A stretch of 64,000 nt of DNA from positions 62,001 through 126,000 of the forward strand of contig JBDWUA010000015.1 of the NCBI GenBank assembly GCA_039984715.1. Reading direction: 5' to 3'. A model generated the notes under the pieces. It did no database searches and was not told the origin of the DNA. It saw nothing but the letters and a program-made list of their open reading frames with translations. This DNA is from JABSSA01 sp039984715. GTDB taxonomy: Bacteria > Pseudomonadota > Alphaproteobacteria > Rhodobacterales > Rhodobacteraceae. Position 1 is the first letter of the stretch. Each line of letters starts with the position of its first letter. Below, in pieces: positions 56,347-64,000 of the stretch. The position numbers and the translations under genes are program-made.

Positions 56347-57333
56347 ATGGTGCATATTATCGGATCCGGAAGAGCCTTGCCCGCGGAGTGCCTAGGCGCA
56401 GAAACGTTGGACGCACAATTGGGGTTCCCAATTGGGTATTTGCAAAAAGAAACTGGCGTGTCGCGTCGCTATGTTTGCCGCGACGAAAGCCAAATTGATC
56501 TGGCCATTTCTGCGTGCAAATCCGCAATGGAAGATGCCGGGATTGACGCGACTGAAATCGACCTTTTGATTTCAGGTTGCGCCGTGCCGTATCAACCTAT
56601 TCCGTCCACGGCCCCGCTTGTTATGCGCGAATTGGGAATACCCGACGGCAGCGCCGCCGCATTTGACGTCAATAGCACATGCCTAAGCTTTCTAACCGCG
56701 CTTCAAACAGCGGATCGTCTTTTAGACTCAGGACAACACACCAACGCTTTGGTTTTCTCGTCCGAAATCGCATCACGCGCGTTGCCTTGGTCGACCGAAC
56801 CAGAAGTCGCAGGATTGTTCGGAGATGGCGCGGCCGCAGTGGTGTTGACGCGAAATTCTAACGGAACACGCGGCCTGAAATCGGTGTTGTTCCGCACCTA
56901 TCCTTCAGCCTATGAGGCCAGCGAAATTGGCGCAGGGGGAACTCGGTTCGATTTTCGGGAAGAACGTGACGCCTTTGAGCGCAATACGTTGTTTTCGATG
57001 GACGGGATTGCCCTTTTCAGACTGACGATTGAACACTTTAATGCCTGCGTCGATGGGCTGCTGGATCAAGCCGGATGGCAGCACAAAGACGTCGATCTTG
57101 TCATTCCACATCAGGCCAGCCCTGCCGCGCTGTCTCATATGGTGCGTTTGACCAAATTCGACAAGGATCGCGTTTTCGATATCGCGTCCGAATATGGCAA
57201 CCAAATCGCCGCTTCGATCCCTTTCGCATTTGACCTTGCACGCAAGCAAGGTCGCATTGGACCCGGTTCCAAAGTCCTGTTTCTTGGGACTTCGGCTGGC
57301 GTATCCATCGGCGGAATAGCCTATGAAGCCTAA
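56347..57333 (+). CDS. 3-oxoacyl-ACP synthase III-family (OleA/FabH-like)
   Basis: A 328-residue thiolase-fold condensing enzyme. Start at ATG 56347 reading MVHIIGSGRALP; GAGG lies about 14 bases upstream. Catalytic residues: Cys112 in DVNSTCLSFL, His in VIPHQASPAAL and Asn in SEYGNQIAAS complete the Cys-His-Asn triad. FGDGAAAVVL is the usual second half. It heads a four-gene overlapping cluster with SDR, MBL hydrolase and PaaK-like enzymes, which points to a dedicated product rather than general fatty acid synthesis. Confidence 0.85.
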   Translation: MVHIIGSGRALPAECLGAETLDAQLGFPIGYLQKETGVSRRYVCRDESQIDLAISACKSAMEDAGIDATEIDLLISGCAVPYQPIPSTAPLVMRELGIPDGSAAAFDVNSTCLSFLTALQTADRLLDSGQHTNALVFSSEIASRALPWSTEPEVAGLFGDGAAAVVLTRNSNGTRGLKSVLFRTYPSAYEASEIGAGGTRFDFREERDAFERNTLFSMDGIALFRLTIEHFNACVDGLLDQAGWQHKDVDLVIPHQASPAALSHMVRLTKFDKDRVFDIASEYGNQIAASIPFAFDLARKQGRIGPGSKVLFLGTSAGVSIGGIAYEA

Positions 57334-58318
57334 TGCCCCACGCCGTATTTTGGTCACCGGCGCAACTGGATTTCTGGGCGGGCATTTGGTCCGGCATCTG
57401 ACAACAAACGGCTACGATGTCATCGCTCATGGGCGAAGTGATGCAGGTTGCAATGCGCTTGGACAGTCGGGATACAACGTATTCCAATGGGATATTTCCA
57501 CGCCCGTTAACAGCCTTAAAAAGTTGGACGCAGTCGATTGCGTTGTTCACTGCGCAGCACTTTCTGCGCCGTTTGGTCATTTGGCGCATTTTGAAGCTGC
57601 AAATATCGCAGGCACGCGCAATGTATTGGACCTTGCGGCGCACTTGAACGCATCTAGGTTTGTTTTTATCTCAAGCCCGTCCGTGTATTTTTCGCTGAAC
57701 GATCAGCTAGACGTGTCCGAAGACATGCCGTTGCCGAACCCATTCAACGCCTATGCAGCGACGAAACAAAAAGCCGAAGCATTGGTTTTGGACAGGCCTG
57801 AGCTGCGTCCTGTCATCCTTAGGCCTCGGGGGATTTATGGATTGAATGACACGACGCTTTTGCCCCGAATATTACGTGCTGCAAAAAGCCGACCATTGCC
57901 ATTGTTTCGCAATGGCCGCGCCTCTATCGATCTAACACATGTCGACGATGTCGTGGACGCAATTGAATGCGCAATCAACGCGCCGGCGCATGTTGAACGC
58001 GAGATTTTCAATATCTCAAGCGGCGAACCTTTGGCCGTCACAGATATTGTCGATCAAGTATGTGACCGGGCGCAAATTGAAGTTCGCTGGCGCAAAGCAC
58101 CCCTCGCCCCTGCCCTTTGCGTTGCCAGTGTTTTGGAATACGCCGCTCGTTTATTTCCAGCTTTGGGCGAACCTGTGGCAACCAAATACGGGTTGGCTTT
58201 GTTCGCTTATGCCCAAAGCTTGAATATTTCCAAGGCCCAAACCATGCTGGGGTGGGCGCCAAAAACCCGGTTCCAGGATGGCTTGGATAAGACCTTCACT
58301 GACGGGTCGTTTGTGTGA
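57323..58318 (+). CDS. NAD(P)-dependent SDR-family epimerase/reductase
   Basis: A 331-residue extended short-chain dehydrogenase. GATGFLGGHLVRHL is the dinucleotide motif, SSPSVYF and YAATKQKAE give the catalytic Ser and Tyr-x3-Lys; LDLTHVDDVVDAI-like DLTHVDDVVDAIECA follows. It overlaps the ketosynthase by 11 bases. It resembles OleD-type beta-keto reductases in position. Confidence 0.85.
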   Translation: MKPNAPRRILVTGATGFLGGHLVRHLTTNGYDVIAHGRSDAGCNALGQSGYNVFQWDISTPVNSLKKLDAVDCVVHCAALSAPFGHLAHFEAANIAGTRNVLDLAAHLNASRFVFISSPSVYFSLNDQLDVSEDMPLPNPFNAYAATKQKAEALVLDRPELRPVILRPRGIYGLNDTTLLPRILRAAKSRPLPLFRNGRASIDLTHVDDVVDAIECAINAPAHVEREIFNISSGEPLAVTDIVDQVCDRAQIEVRWRKAPLAPALCVASVLEYAARLFPALGEPVATKYGLALFAYAQSLNISKAQTMLGWAPKTRFQDGLDKTFTDGSFV

Positions 58319-59130
58319 CCCCTGTTTTCGCGAACAGCGCCTGGGTGAATGCCCCGCAAGCCTTGATCCAACGAGGGGGCGCATGGAAAAACGTGGCCTT
58401 AAAAGTGCGCTACGGTTTGTTCAGGCATCCAGATCACGGGGCTATCCTGATCGACACAGGCTATACGCGCGAAACAACCGAAGGCGCGCACCGTGGTCGC
58501 GCGTTGCGTCTGTATGCGAAGATTTTGAACCCCACGCTGAACGAAATGCATCAGCCGCGCCAATTCTTGTCGCGTTTCGATCTTTCAATGGATGACATCA
58601 AATATGTGATCGTCACCCATTTTCATGCAGATCACATTTCGGGATTAAATCAATTTCGAAACGCCCGCTTTATTGGGTGTGGTGACGCATTCGAACGCAT
58701 CCGCTCCAATGGCACGACCCGAAACCTCAGCCATGGCGTTTTTACAGAACTCTTGCCCAAATATTTTACAGAACGCTTCACAAGTCTTAATGATTTACCT
58801 CAATCCGGCACGTCAGTTTTTGGCCTGCCAACAGGTGCGGATTTGTTTGGCGATGGCACCGTACAAAGCATACCTTTACCCGGTCATGCACATGGTCATT
58901 TTGGTGTATTGTTCCCAAAGGAAAAGACGCCGTTGCTCTATGCGGTGGATGTGCAGTGGGTTCAATCGGCGTTGCAAGGACGACCTCCGGGATTTCCATC
59001 GACCTTAATTGCGGATGACACACACCAACTGGCCGCATCATCTGATAGTGTCGCACACTTTCAATCCCGCGGTGGCACCGTCGTTTTGTGTCACGATCCA
59101 TCCGACACGTCTTTTGATATCGTCACATGA
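58315..59130 (+). CDS. MBL-fold metallo-hydrolase
   Basis: A 271-residue metallo-beta-lactamase-fold protein. THFHADHISGL provides H102, H104, D106, H107 of the HxHxDH zinc site; PLPGHAHGHFGV and the later VLCHDP complete it. Start is GTG 58315, overlapping the SDR stop by 4 bases. It most resembles lactonase/N-acyl hydrolases, so it might open a lactone or thioester. Confidence 0.85.
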   Translation: MTPVFANSAWVNAPQALIQRGGAWKNVALKVRYGLFRHPDHGAILIDTGYTRETTEGAHRGRALRLYAKILNPTLNEMHQPRQFLSRFDLSMDDIKYVIVTHFHADHISGLNQFRNARFIGCGDAFERIRSNGTTRNLSHGVFTELLPKYFTERFTSLNDLPQSGTSVFGLPTGADLFGDGTVQSIPLPGHAHGHFGVLFPKEKTPLLYAVDVQWVQSALQGRPPGFPSTLIADDTHQLAASSDSVAHFQSRGGTVVLCHDPSDTSFDIVT

Positions 59131-60392
59131 GCAAGACAACCGAAACCCTTGGTGCCTTTCTGGCATCGTTCTTATTGCCAAAGCTGCCCCGATCAGTGTT
59201 CGAGGCGTGGCAACGACGCGCTTTAAAACGTTGGCTTAAACGGGATGTGCCAAAGGTCGCGGCCTATTCCCATGGCCCCCAATCACTAGACGACATGCCA
59301 ATCATCGAAAAGTCAGACCTGTTGGATGATTTTAGCGGATACAATGCGCAAGGCTTTACCAAGGCCCAAGTTCACCAAGCCATTGATGACAATGCCCGCA
59401 TTGGCACATTCATCGCCGGGGCAAGTTCTGGCACCAGTGGCAATCGCGGATTGTTCGTCATTTCGGATACTGAACGATTTCGTTGGTTGGGGTCCATTCT
59501 GGCTAAAACACTGCCAGACCTAATTTGGAAACGCCCCCGCGTGGCTATTTTGTTGCCACAGGCGACCCCGCTTTATGACAGCGCAAACGAGGCTGGTCCC
59601 CTGACTTTACGTGTGTTCGACCTGAAATCTGGTGTTGAACACTGGCAAGGTGATCTTGAACAATTCAACCCAACTGTGCTTGTCGCTCCTCCAAAAATAC
59701 TGCGGTATTTGGCGGAAATGGGCGTTAATCTGACGCCGCAACGCGTGTTCTCTGCATCCGAAACTCTTGATCCAACAGATCGAATTGTGATCGAAGAGTG
59801 GTCTGGGTCGCGCCTTGGGCAAATCTACATGGCAAGCGAAGGATTGTTGGCTGTCACCTGCCGCCAAGGTCGCCTTCATCTGGCCGAGGATTCAATCTTT
59901 TTCGAATTTGATACCGTCGGGCCCGGATTGGTAAACCCGATCATCACAAGCTTTAGACGGTCCACACAAATTCTGGCCCGCTATCGAATGAACGACATTT
60001 TGCGCCTGTCGCAAACGCCTTGCACCTGTGGGTCATCGTTGCGCGTCATCGATGAAGTCATTGGCCGTATGGACGACTGTCTTCATTTGCCCAAAGCTGG
60101 GAAGACCATTGTTTTCACCCCGGATGTGTTGCGCAACGCCGTGGTGTCATCAAGTGCGTCGATCAACGACTTTCGTATCATCCAAACAGACGCGCGTACC
60201 GTTTGCTTAAAACTGCCTCTTTCCATTTCTCTCACAGCGGCACAAGACGCGCGTGACGCGCTGGCTCAATTGATCGATCAACGAACGAGCGAAGCTGTGG
60301 TGCAGCTTGTGCAGGAAGACCTGAAATGGGAAGCGGACAAGAAACTGCGCCGTATCAAATCCGAGTTCTCATACAGCCCTCAAGATCACTAA
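59127..60392 (+). CDS. PaaK/F390-synthetase-like adenylate-forming enzyme
   Basis: A 421-residue adenylating enzyme of the phenylacetate-CoA ligase/coenzyme F390 synthetase group. ASSGTSGNRG at about residues 99-108 is the nucleotide loop; MASEGLLA, RYRMNDILRL and CTCGSS with IDEVIGRMDD are later signature regions. It overlaps the MBL gene by 4 bases and closes the cluster. It may activate a carboxylate for the condensing enzyme or form a lactone, by analogy with OleC. Confidence 0.82.
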   Translation: MSKTTETLGAFLASFLLPKLPRSVFEAWQRRALKRWLKRDVPKVAAYSHGPQSLDDMPIIEKSDLLDDFSGYNAQGFTKAQVHQAIDDNARIGTFIAGASSGTSGNRGLFVISDTERFRWLGSILAKTLPDLIWKRPRVAILLPQATPLYDSANEAGPLTLRVFDLKSGVEHWQGDLEQFNPTVLVAPPKILRYLAEMGVNLTPQRVFSASETLDPTDRIVIEEWSGSRLGQIYMASEGLLAVTCRQGRLHLAEDSIFFEFDTVGPGLVNPIITSFRRSTQILARYRMNDILRLSQTPCTCGSSLRVIDEVIGRMDDCLHLPKAGKTIVFTPDVLRNAVVSSSASINDFRIIQTDARTVCLKLPLSISLTAAQDARDALAQLIDQRTSEAVVQLVQEDLKWEADKKLRRIKSEFSYSPQDH

Positions 60393-60433
60393 AACGCGCA
60401 ACCTTGTGACCGATTGATCCGCCGTCACCGCGT

Positions 60434-62497
60434 TTAAATCACGTTTGCGGTCAACCCAAATTCAACCTGCTTACGTTTGCTCACGGCTTGCGTCATTCTA
60501 TCTGCAACCATGGCAATCACCGCCATTCCTATCCCAGCGGTCATACCAACGCCAAAATCACCGTCCCCAAGCCCGATATAGATTTGTTGACCCAACCCGT
60601 TTGTCCCAACCAACGCTGCGATAACCAGCATGCCGATCGCATAGATGATCGTTTGATTTAACCCCAACATGATTGCGGGCAGTGCCAAGGGCAACTTGAC
60701 TTTGAACAACATCTGCATGCGCGTCGCACCAATCGTTGTTGCCGCCTCTGTGATCGACGCGGGCAAGTTACGCAGACCATGTTCCGTGTATCGAATGGCC
60801 GGTACAATCGCATAGGCGATAACTGCCAAAAGGGCGGTGAATTCCCCGATTTTAAAGACCATGACAAATGGGATCAAGATCACAAAAAGCGGCATAGTCT
60901 GTAGCGTATCGATAATGGGTCGTATGATGGCCGAAACCACTGCGTTTTCCGATGCCCAGACGCCGATGCTTGTGCCAGCAACGAAACACACAAATACGCC
61001 CAAACCACATAGATACAGCGACAGCACTGTTTGTGGCCAAATTCCCGCAACGATAAGAAAGGCCAACCCAAGCGCTGTCCCAAGAGCAAGCTGTCGCCCC
61101 GCCACCACATAGGCGGTAAACACAAGGCATGCGAACAGGGCGATCCACGGCAAATTGGTCAGCCCGATGAACAAAAACACACCGCTTACCAATGTCATCG
61201 CACCAAGGGTTATCCACCCTTTCCAAGCGGCCAAACCGGACAACGCCAAGATCAAAACCGCGTAACCTGCAATAAGGCCAGGTGTCAGGGCAAACCCCCA
61301 CGTAAACGGGCTGACCGCCTGATTTAAGCCGATCTTGACCGGCAGCATGACAAAGAAAAAGGCCGAGTTCTTAAGCCCTTCAATCCATTCCCGCCCATTG
61401 ATCACCACGTGTTCCAATGCCCCGTTCATTGCCGGTGCTGGGTTGATGACCAGTGATGTGGGCCATTCGTTTAGGAATGGGATGAACTGCGCGCAAATAC
61501 ACAGGGCAATCATCACGATCACTGTTGTCAGGAAAAGCTGTTTGGTCTTTTGACCCCCGCCACCTGCCCGATCCTTCGTGGCAAAGCCATACGAGATCCG
61601 ATCCAGCACCATTGCGATCAGTGCTATGACAAAGCCGACCAGAAGGCTTTCGCCGAACTGCGCTTTGCGAATTGTGGACAACACTTCCCAACCGATATCG
61701 TTGGTCCCGCCAATGATCGACGCGATGATAACCATCGACAGGGACGCCATGGTCGTTTGGTTCACACCCAGCAACATCTGGGATTGTGCGGCAGGAAGCT
61801 TCACTTTCCAGAAAAGCTGAGAAGGTGTTGCGCCAGAGATTAGGCCCGCTTCGACGATTTCACTGGGCACGGCACGCAGCCCAAGGATCGTGTTTCTGAC
61901 CATGGGTGGAAAGGCATATAGGATGGAAGACACCAAGCCGACCGTTGTCCCAAATCCAAACAAGATCAGGATTGGCAGCAAATAGGCGAAGGCTGGGATT
62001 GTCTGAAGCAAGTCGAGAGTTGGCATTAGAATACGCTGCGCGCGTTCCGAATACGCCCCCCAGACCCCAAATCCAAAACCGACCGCCAAAGCCATCGGCA
62101 CAGAAACCAACACGATGGCCAGGCTGTTCATGCTTTCGGCCCAAAACCCGATGCCAGCCATATACAGCAGCGAAACCGCCACAAACGCAGCCAGTCGGAA
62201 CCCCGAGGCGACATACCCCAAAACGACAAGAAAGACGGTGATGACAGACCACGGCAAAATGCGTAACAGATTTTGCGCCGCCCAAATGGGCCATTCCAGC
62301 AACCACCCAATCGCTTTGAAAATTGGGCCAAATGCATCAACGAACAATCGCATGACTTTATTCATGACATCCGTCGGGGAGGCGACCCAAGCGTCTGGGT
62401 ATTCCACCAGAACGGCAAATAGGTCGGAAAACACATGCAAAATCACTGTAAACAGCGCCAGTGCCGCCCATACATAGGGTTGGGCATTCCGGGTCAT
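60434..62497 (-). CDS. proW: Glycine betaine/proline ABC permease, double length
   Basis: A 687-residue permease with two fused BPD_transp_1 halves: the first with LDLLQTIPAFAYLLPILILFGFG and its EAA-like loop in the region 170-300, the second with IDTLQTMPLFVILIPFVMVF and EAATTIGATRMQMLFKVKLPLALP in 520-680. Usual ProW is about 300-350 residues, so this is a fusion of two copies. It overlaps proV by 4 bases. The substrate is probably a betaine-type osmolyte. Confidence 0.9.
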   Translation of the reverse strand: MTRNAQPYVWAALALFTVILHVFSDLFAVLVEYPDAWVASPTDVMNKVMRLFVDAFGPIFKAIGWLLEWPIWAAQNLLRILPWSVITVFLVVLGYVASGFRLAAFVAVSLLYMAGIGFWAESMNSLAIVLVSVPMALAVGFGFGVWGAYSERAQRILMPTLDLLQTIPAFAYLLPILILFGFGTTVGLVSSILYAFPPMVRNTILGLRAVPSEIVEAGLISGATPSQLFWKVKLPAAQSQMLLGVNQTTMASLSMVIIASIIGGTNDIGWEVLSTIRKAQFGESLLVGFVIALIAMVLDRISYGFATKDRAGGGGQKTKQLFLTTVIVMIALCICAQFIPFLNEWPTSLVINPAPAMNGALEHVVINGREWIEGLKNSAFFFVMLPVKIGLNQAVSPFTWGFALTPGLIAGYAVLILALSGLAAWKGWITLGAMTLVSGVFLFIGLTNLPWIALFACLVFTAYVVAGRQLALGTALGLAFLIVAGIWPQTVLSLYLCGLGVFVCFVAGTSIGVWASENAVVSAIIRPIIDTLQTMPLFVILIPFVMVFKIGEFTALLAVIAYAIVPAIRYTEHGLRNLPASITEAATTIGATRMQMLFKVKLPLALPAIMLGLNQTIIYAIGMLVIAALVGTNGLGQQIYIGLGDGDFGVGMTAGIGMAVIAMVADRMTQAVSKRKQVEFGLTANVI

Positions 62498-63582
62498 TGC
62501 GCATCACCTGATGCAGCGTCTGACCCACTGGCCAAAGCGCGTACAAAGTCGCGGGCATTGATGACCCCGACGACCGTGCCCGCGTCATTGCGTACCGCGA
62601 CACCGTTTTCGTTATTCGCAAGGACTGGCAGCAAGGTCAGCAAAGACGTTTCCGCATCCACGACCTGTAATCCGTCAAAGGACACATCGCTTGGTTCAAC
62701 GATGTCCCCCGCTGTCAGAACCATTTCCCATGGCACGTCATTCGTGAATTCGCGCACATAATCATCGGCAGGGTTCAGAATAAGATCAACGGGGCGACCT
62801 ATCTGAACCACTTCGCCGTCACGCATGATCGCCATGCGATCGGCGATGCGTAGCGCTTCTAAAAAGTCGTGCGTGATAAAGACGATAGACTTGTGCAATT
62901 CGGATTGAATGCGCAGAAATTCATCCTGCATTTGGCGTCTGATCAAGGGATCAAGCGCGCTAAACGGTTCGTCCAAAAACCACAGATCCGGTTCAACGGC
63001 CAATGATCGCGCAATCCCGACACGTTGCTGTTGGCCACCCGACAATTGCCGTGGGAAGCTGCTTTCGCGGCCATTCAACCCGACCAGATCGATTACGTCT
63101 TGGGCTTTGGCCCGGCGCTCAGAAAGGCCGATCCCTTGCAGTTCAAGTGGAAACGCCACGTTGTCCAAGACATTGAGATGCGGCATTAAACCAAAGTTCT
63201 GAAACACCATCCCCATCTTATGACGGCGAAATTCGATCAGTTCCTTGGCGTTTTTCTCTAAAAGGTTTTCACCGTTGAACAAAATTTCACCGGCGGTTGG
63301 TTCCACAAGGCGCGACAGGCAACGCACAATCGTTGACTTGCCCGATCCCGAAAGCCCCATAATGACAAAGATTTCGCCAACATGAACATCAAACGAAACG
63401 TTTGCACTGGCAACGATGTGATCGTCGTCTCGGATGTGTTGAGCATGTTCTTTGGCCTGCGCGTCTGTACCCACATTGCCGGTATGGCTTTGGAAATGGG
63501 TATCTGGATGCGCGCCATACACTTTCCAGACATTGCGGCAAGACAGCTTGACCTCACCTGTGCTGGCTTTTGCTCTTGCCAT
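62494..63582 (-). CDS. proV: Glycine betaine/proline ABC ATPase
   Basis: A 362-residue ATPase with Walker A GLSGSGKSTIV, signature LSGGQQQRVGIARSLA, Walker B DLWFLDEPFSALD and HD. The C-terminal tail resembles CBS-type regulatory domains (NNENGVAVRNDAGTVVGVI). ATG 63582 is chosen because GAGGAG lies 7 bases upstream; the in-frame GTG at 63591 overlaps that site. Confidence 0.92.
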   Translation of the reverse strand: MARAKASTGEVKLSCRNVWKVYGAHPDTHFQSHTGNVGTDAQAKEHAQHIRDDDHIVASANVSFDVHVGEIFVIMGLSGSGKSTIVRCLSRLVEPTAGEILFNGENLLEKNAKELIEFRRHKMGMVFQNFGLMPHLNVLDNVAFPLELQGIGLSERRAKAQDVIDLVGLNGRESSFPRQLSGGQQQRVGIARSLAVEPDLWFLDEPFSALDPLIRRQMQDEFLRIQSELHKSIVFITHDFLEALRIADRMAIMRDGEVVQIGRPVDLILNPADDYVREFTNDVPWEMVLTAGDIVEPSDVSFDGLQVVDAETSLLTLLPVLANNENGVAVRNDAGTVVGVINARDFVRALASGSDAASGDAQ

Positions 63583-63653
63583 TGGTGTCACTCCTCAAGT
63601 CGTAAGGCTGAGGTCACACCGATAAAATCCGTGGGCACAGCGTTGTCCGAAGA

Positions 63654-63676
63654 TTGGCGGGTCATTGCCCCGCCAA
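63654..63676 (-). repeat. Hairpin between proX and proV
   Basis: TTGGCGGG pairs with CCCGCCAA around a 7-base loop in the 113-base gap after proX. There is no T-run, so it likely stabilises the proX part of the mRNA, letting the binding protein be made in excess of the transporter. Confidence 0.6.
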
Positions 63677-63695
63677 CCAACTTTAGCTTTTCAGA

Positions 63696-64000
63696 TCAAC
63701 TGGCCCAAGCGCGCCAAGTTGCTTCATTGTCTTTCATCCACTCGGCAACGGCTTCTTCGACTGACAATCCATCTTGATCAACGCGTTGGATCAACACGTT
63801 CTGTACGTCATTGCTCAGCGCGAAATTTTGTACAAAAGTGTACGCCTTGGGCCATGTGGCGGCAAAGTCTTTGTGTACGATCTTTTGAACTGCAGCTTGG
63901 GCAAACCCACATGCATTGCCGCGCGATTGATCAACACCGGCAAGGCAATCTGGCGAACTGCTGTCCCACTTGACCACGTTCAATTCGATATCAGCGTGAA
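63696..64000 (-). CDS. proX: Betaine-type ABC substrate-binding protein, 5' part missing
   Basis: The C-terminal 100 residues of a periplasmic binding protein. The frame runs in from the window edge (DIELNVVKWDSSSPDCLAG) and ends AEWMKDNEATWRAW then stop. A Cys pair (DCLAG, ACGFAQ) may form a disulfide. It resembles ProX/OpuAC-like C-termini, and its place ahead of proV and proW supports the call. The N-terminus is outside the window. Confidence 0.82.
   Translation of the reverse strand, partial: HADIELNVVKWDSSSPDCLAGVDQSRGNACGFAQAAVQKIVHKDFAATWPKAYTFVQNFALSNDVQNVLIQRVDQDGLSVEEAVAEWMKDNEATWRAWAS

Overview
The window is chromosomal DNA from a marine alphaproteobacterium of the Rhodobacterales, most likely the Roseobacter group. 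Several things point there: a complete set of ethylmalonyl-CoA (EMC) pathway genes; TCA genes laid out as sdhCDAB and sucCDAB-lpd; an acyl-homoserine-lactone LuxI/LuxR pair; a TRAP transporter; a double-length betaine-type ABC permease; an HvrA/H-NS protein; and many families common in Roseobacters (DUF1194, DUF4175/TIGR02302, NnrU, Hint-domain protein, DUF1989). No phage, transposase, integrase, CRISPR array, rRNA or tRNA was seen. Coding density is high.

Layout. 1-1369 (minus): quorum sensing, with a truncated luxI, luxR, and a small gene overlapping the luxR start. 1585-6896: EMC core, with ccr and an acyltransferase on minus and a membrane protein and ecm on plus. 7008-8990: hvrA, deoD and a DUF1989 protein. 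9194-13480 (minus): sdhC-sdhD-sdhA, two envelope genes, then sdhB. 13598-14725: a DUF1194 protein and a small secreted protein behind an elaborate hairpin leader. 15034-17681 (plus): a CitE-like lyase/thioesterase, NnrU, DUF1737 and mesaconyl-CoA hydratase. 17710-19589: a TSUP permease and mdh. 20738-32428 (plus): sucC, sucD, sucA, sucB and lpd, with three sulfotransferase-like genes placed between sucC, sucD and sucA, and two small membrane-protein genes before lpd. 32527-35423 (minus): ftsE-ftsX-plsC-flavoprotein. 35566-45444: a zinc-ribbon membrane protein, DUF4175, lysA, two tandem ATP-grasp genes, DUF2834, a tiny lipoprotein and argH, then tlpA. 45746-47827: a Hint protein and an LpxR-like protein. 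47957-52962 (minus): an operon of dadA-like oxidase, TRAP transporter and racemase. 53173-56085: DUF1304, an antiporter and a glutathionyl-hydroquinone reductase. 56347-60392 (plus): a four-gene overlapping cluster of ketosynthase III, SDR, MBL hydrolase and PaaK-like adenylating enzyme. 60434-64000 (minus): a betaine-type ABC transporter, proX-proV-proW, with proX cut by the window end.

How the genes fit together. Much of the window is acetyl-CoA and C4 metabolism: Ccr, Ecm, the CitE-like enzyme and mesaconyl-CoA hydratase feed products that SDH, SucCD, SucAB-Lpd and Mdh handle. Two tandem TGTGATCACA palindromes precede the suc operon and near-identical sites lie upstream of sdhC, so a common TCA regulator is plausible. 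The most novel material is the sulfotransferase genes inside the suc operon, the ketosynthase/adenylation cluster, the hairpin leader at 14735-14858, and the ATP-grasp pair.
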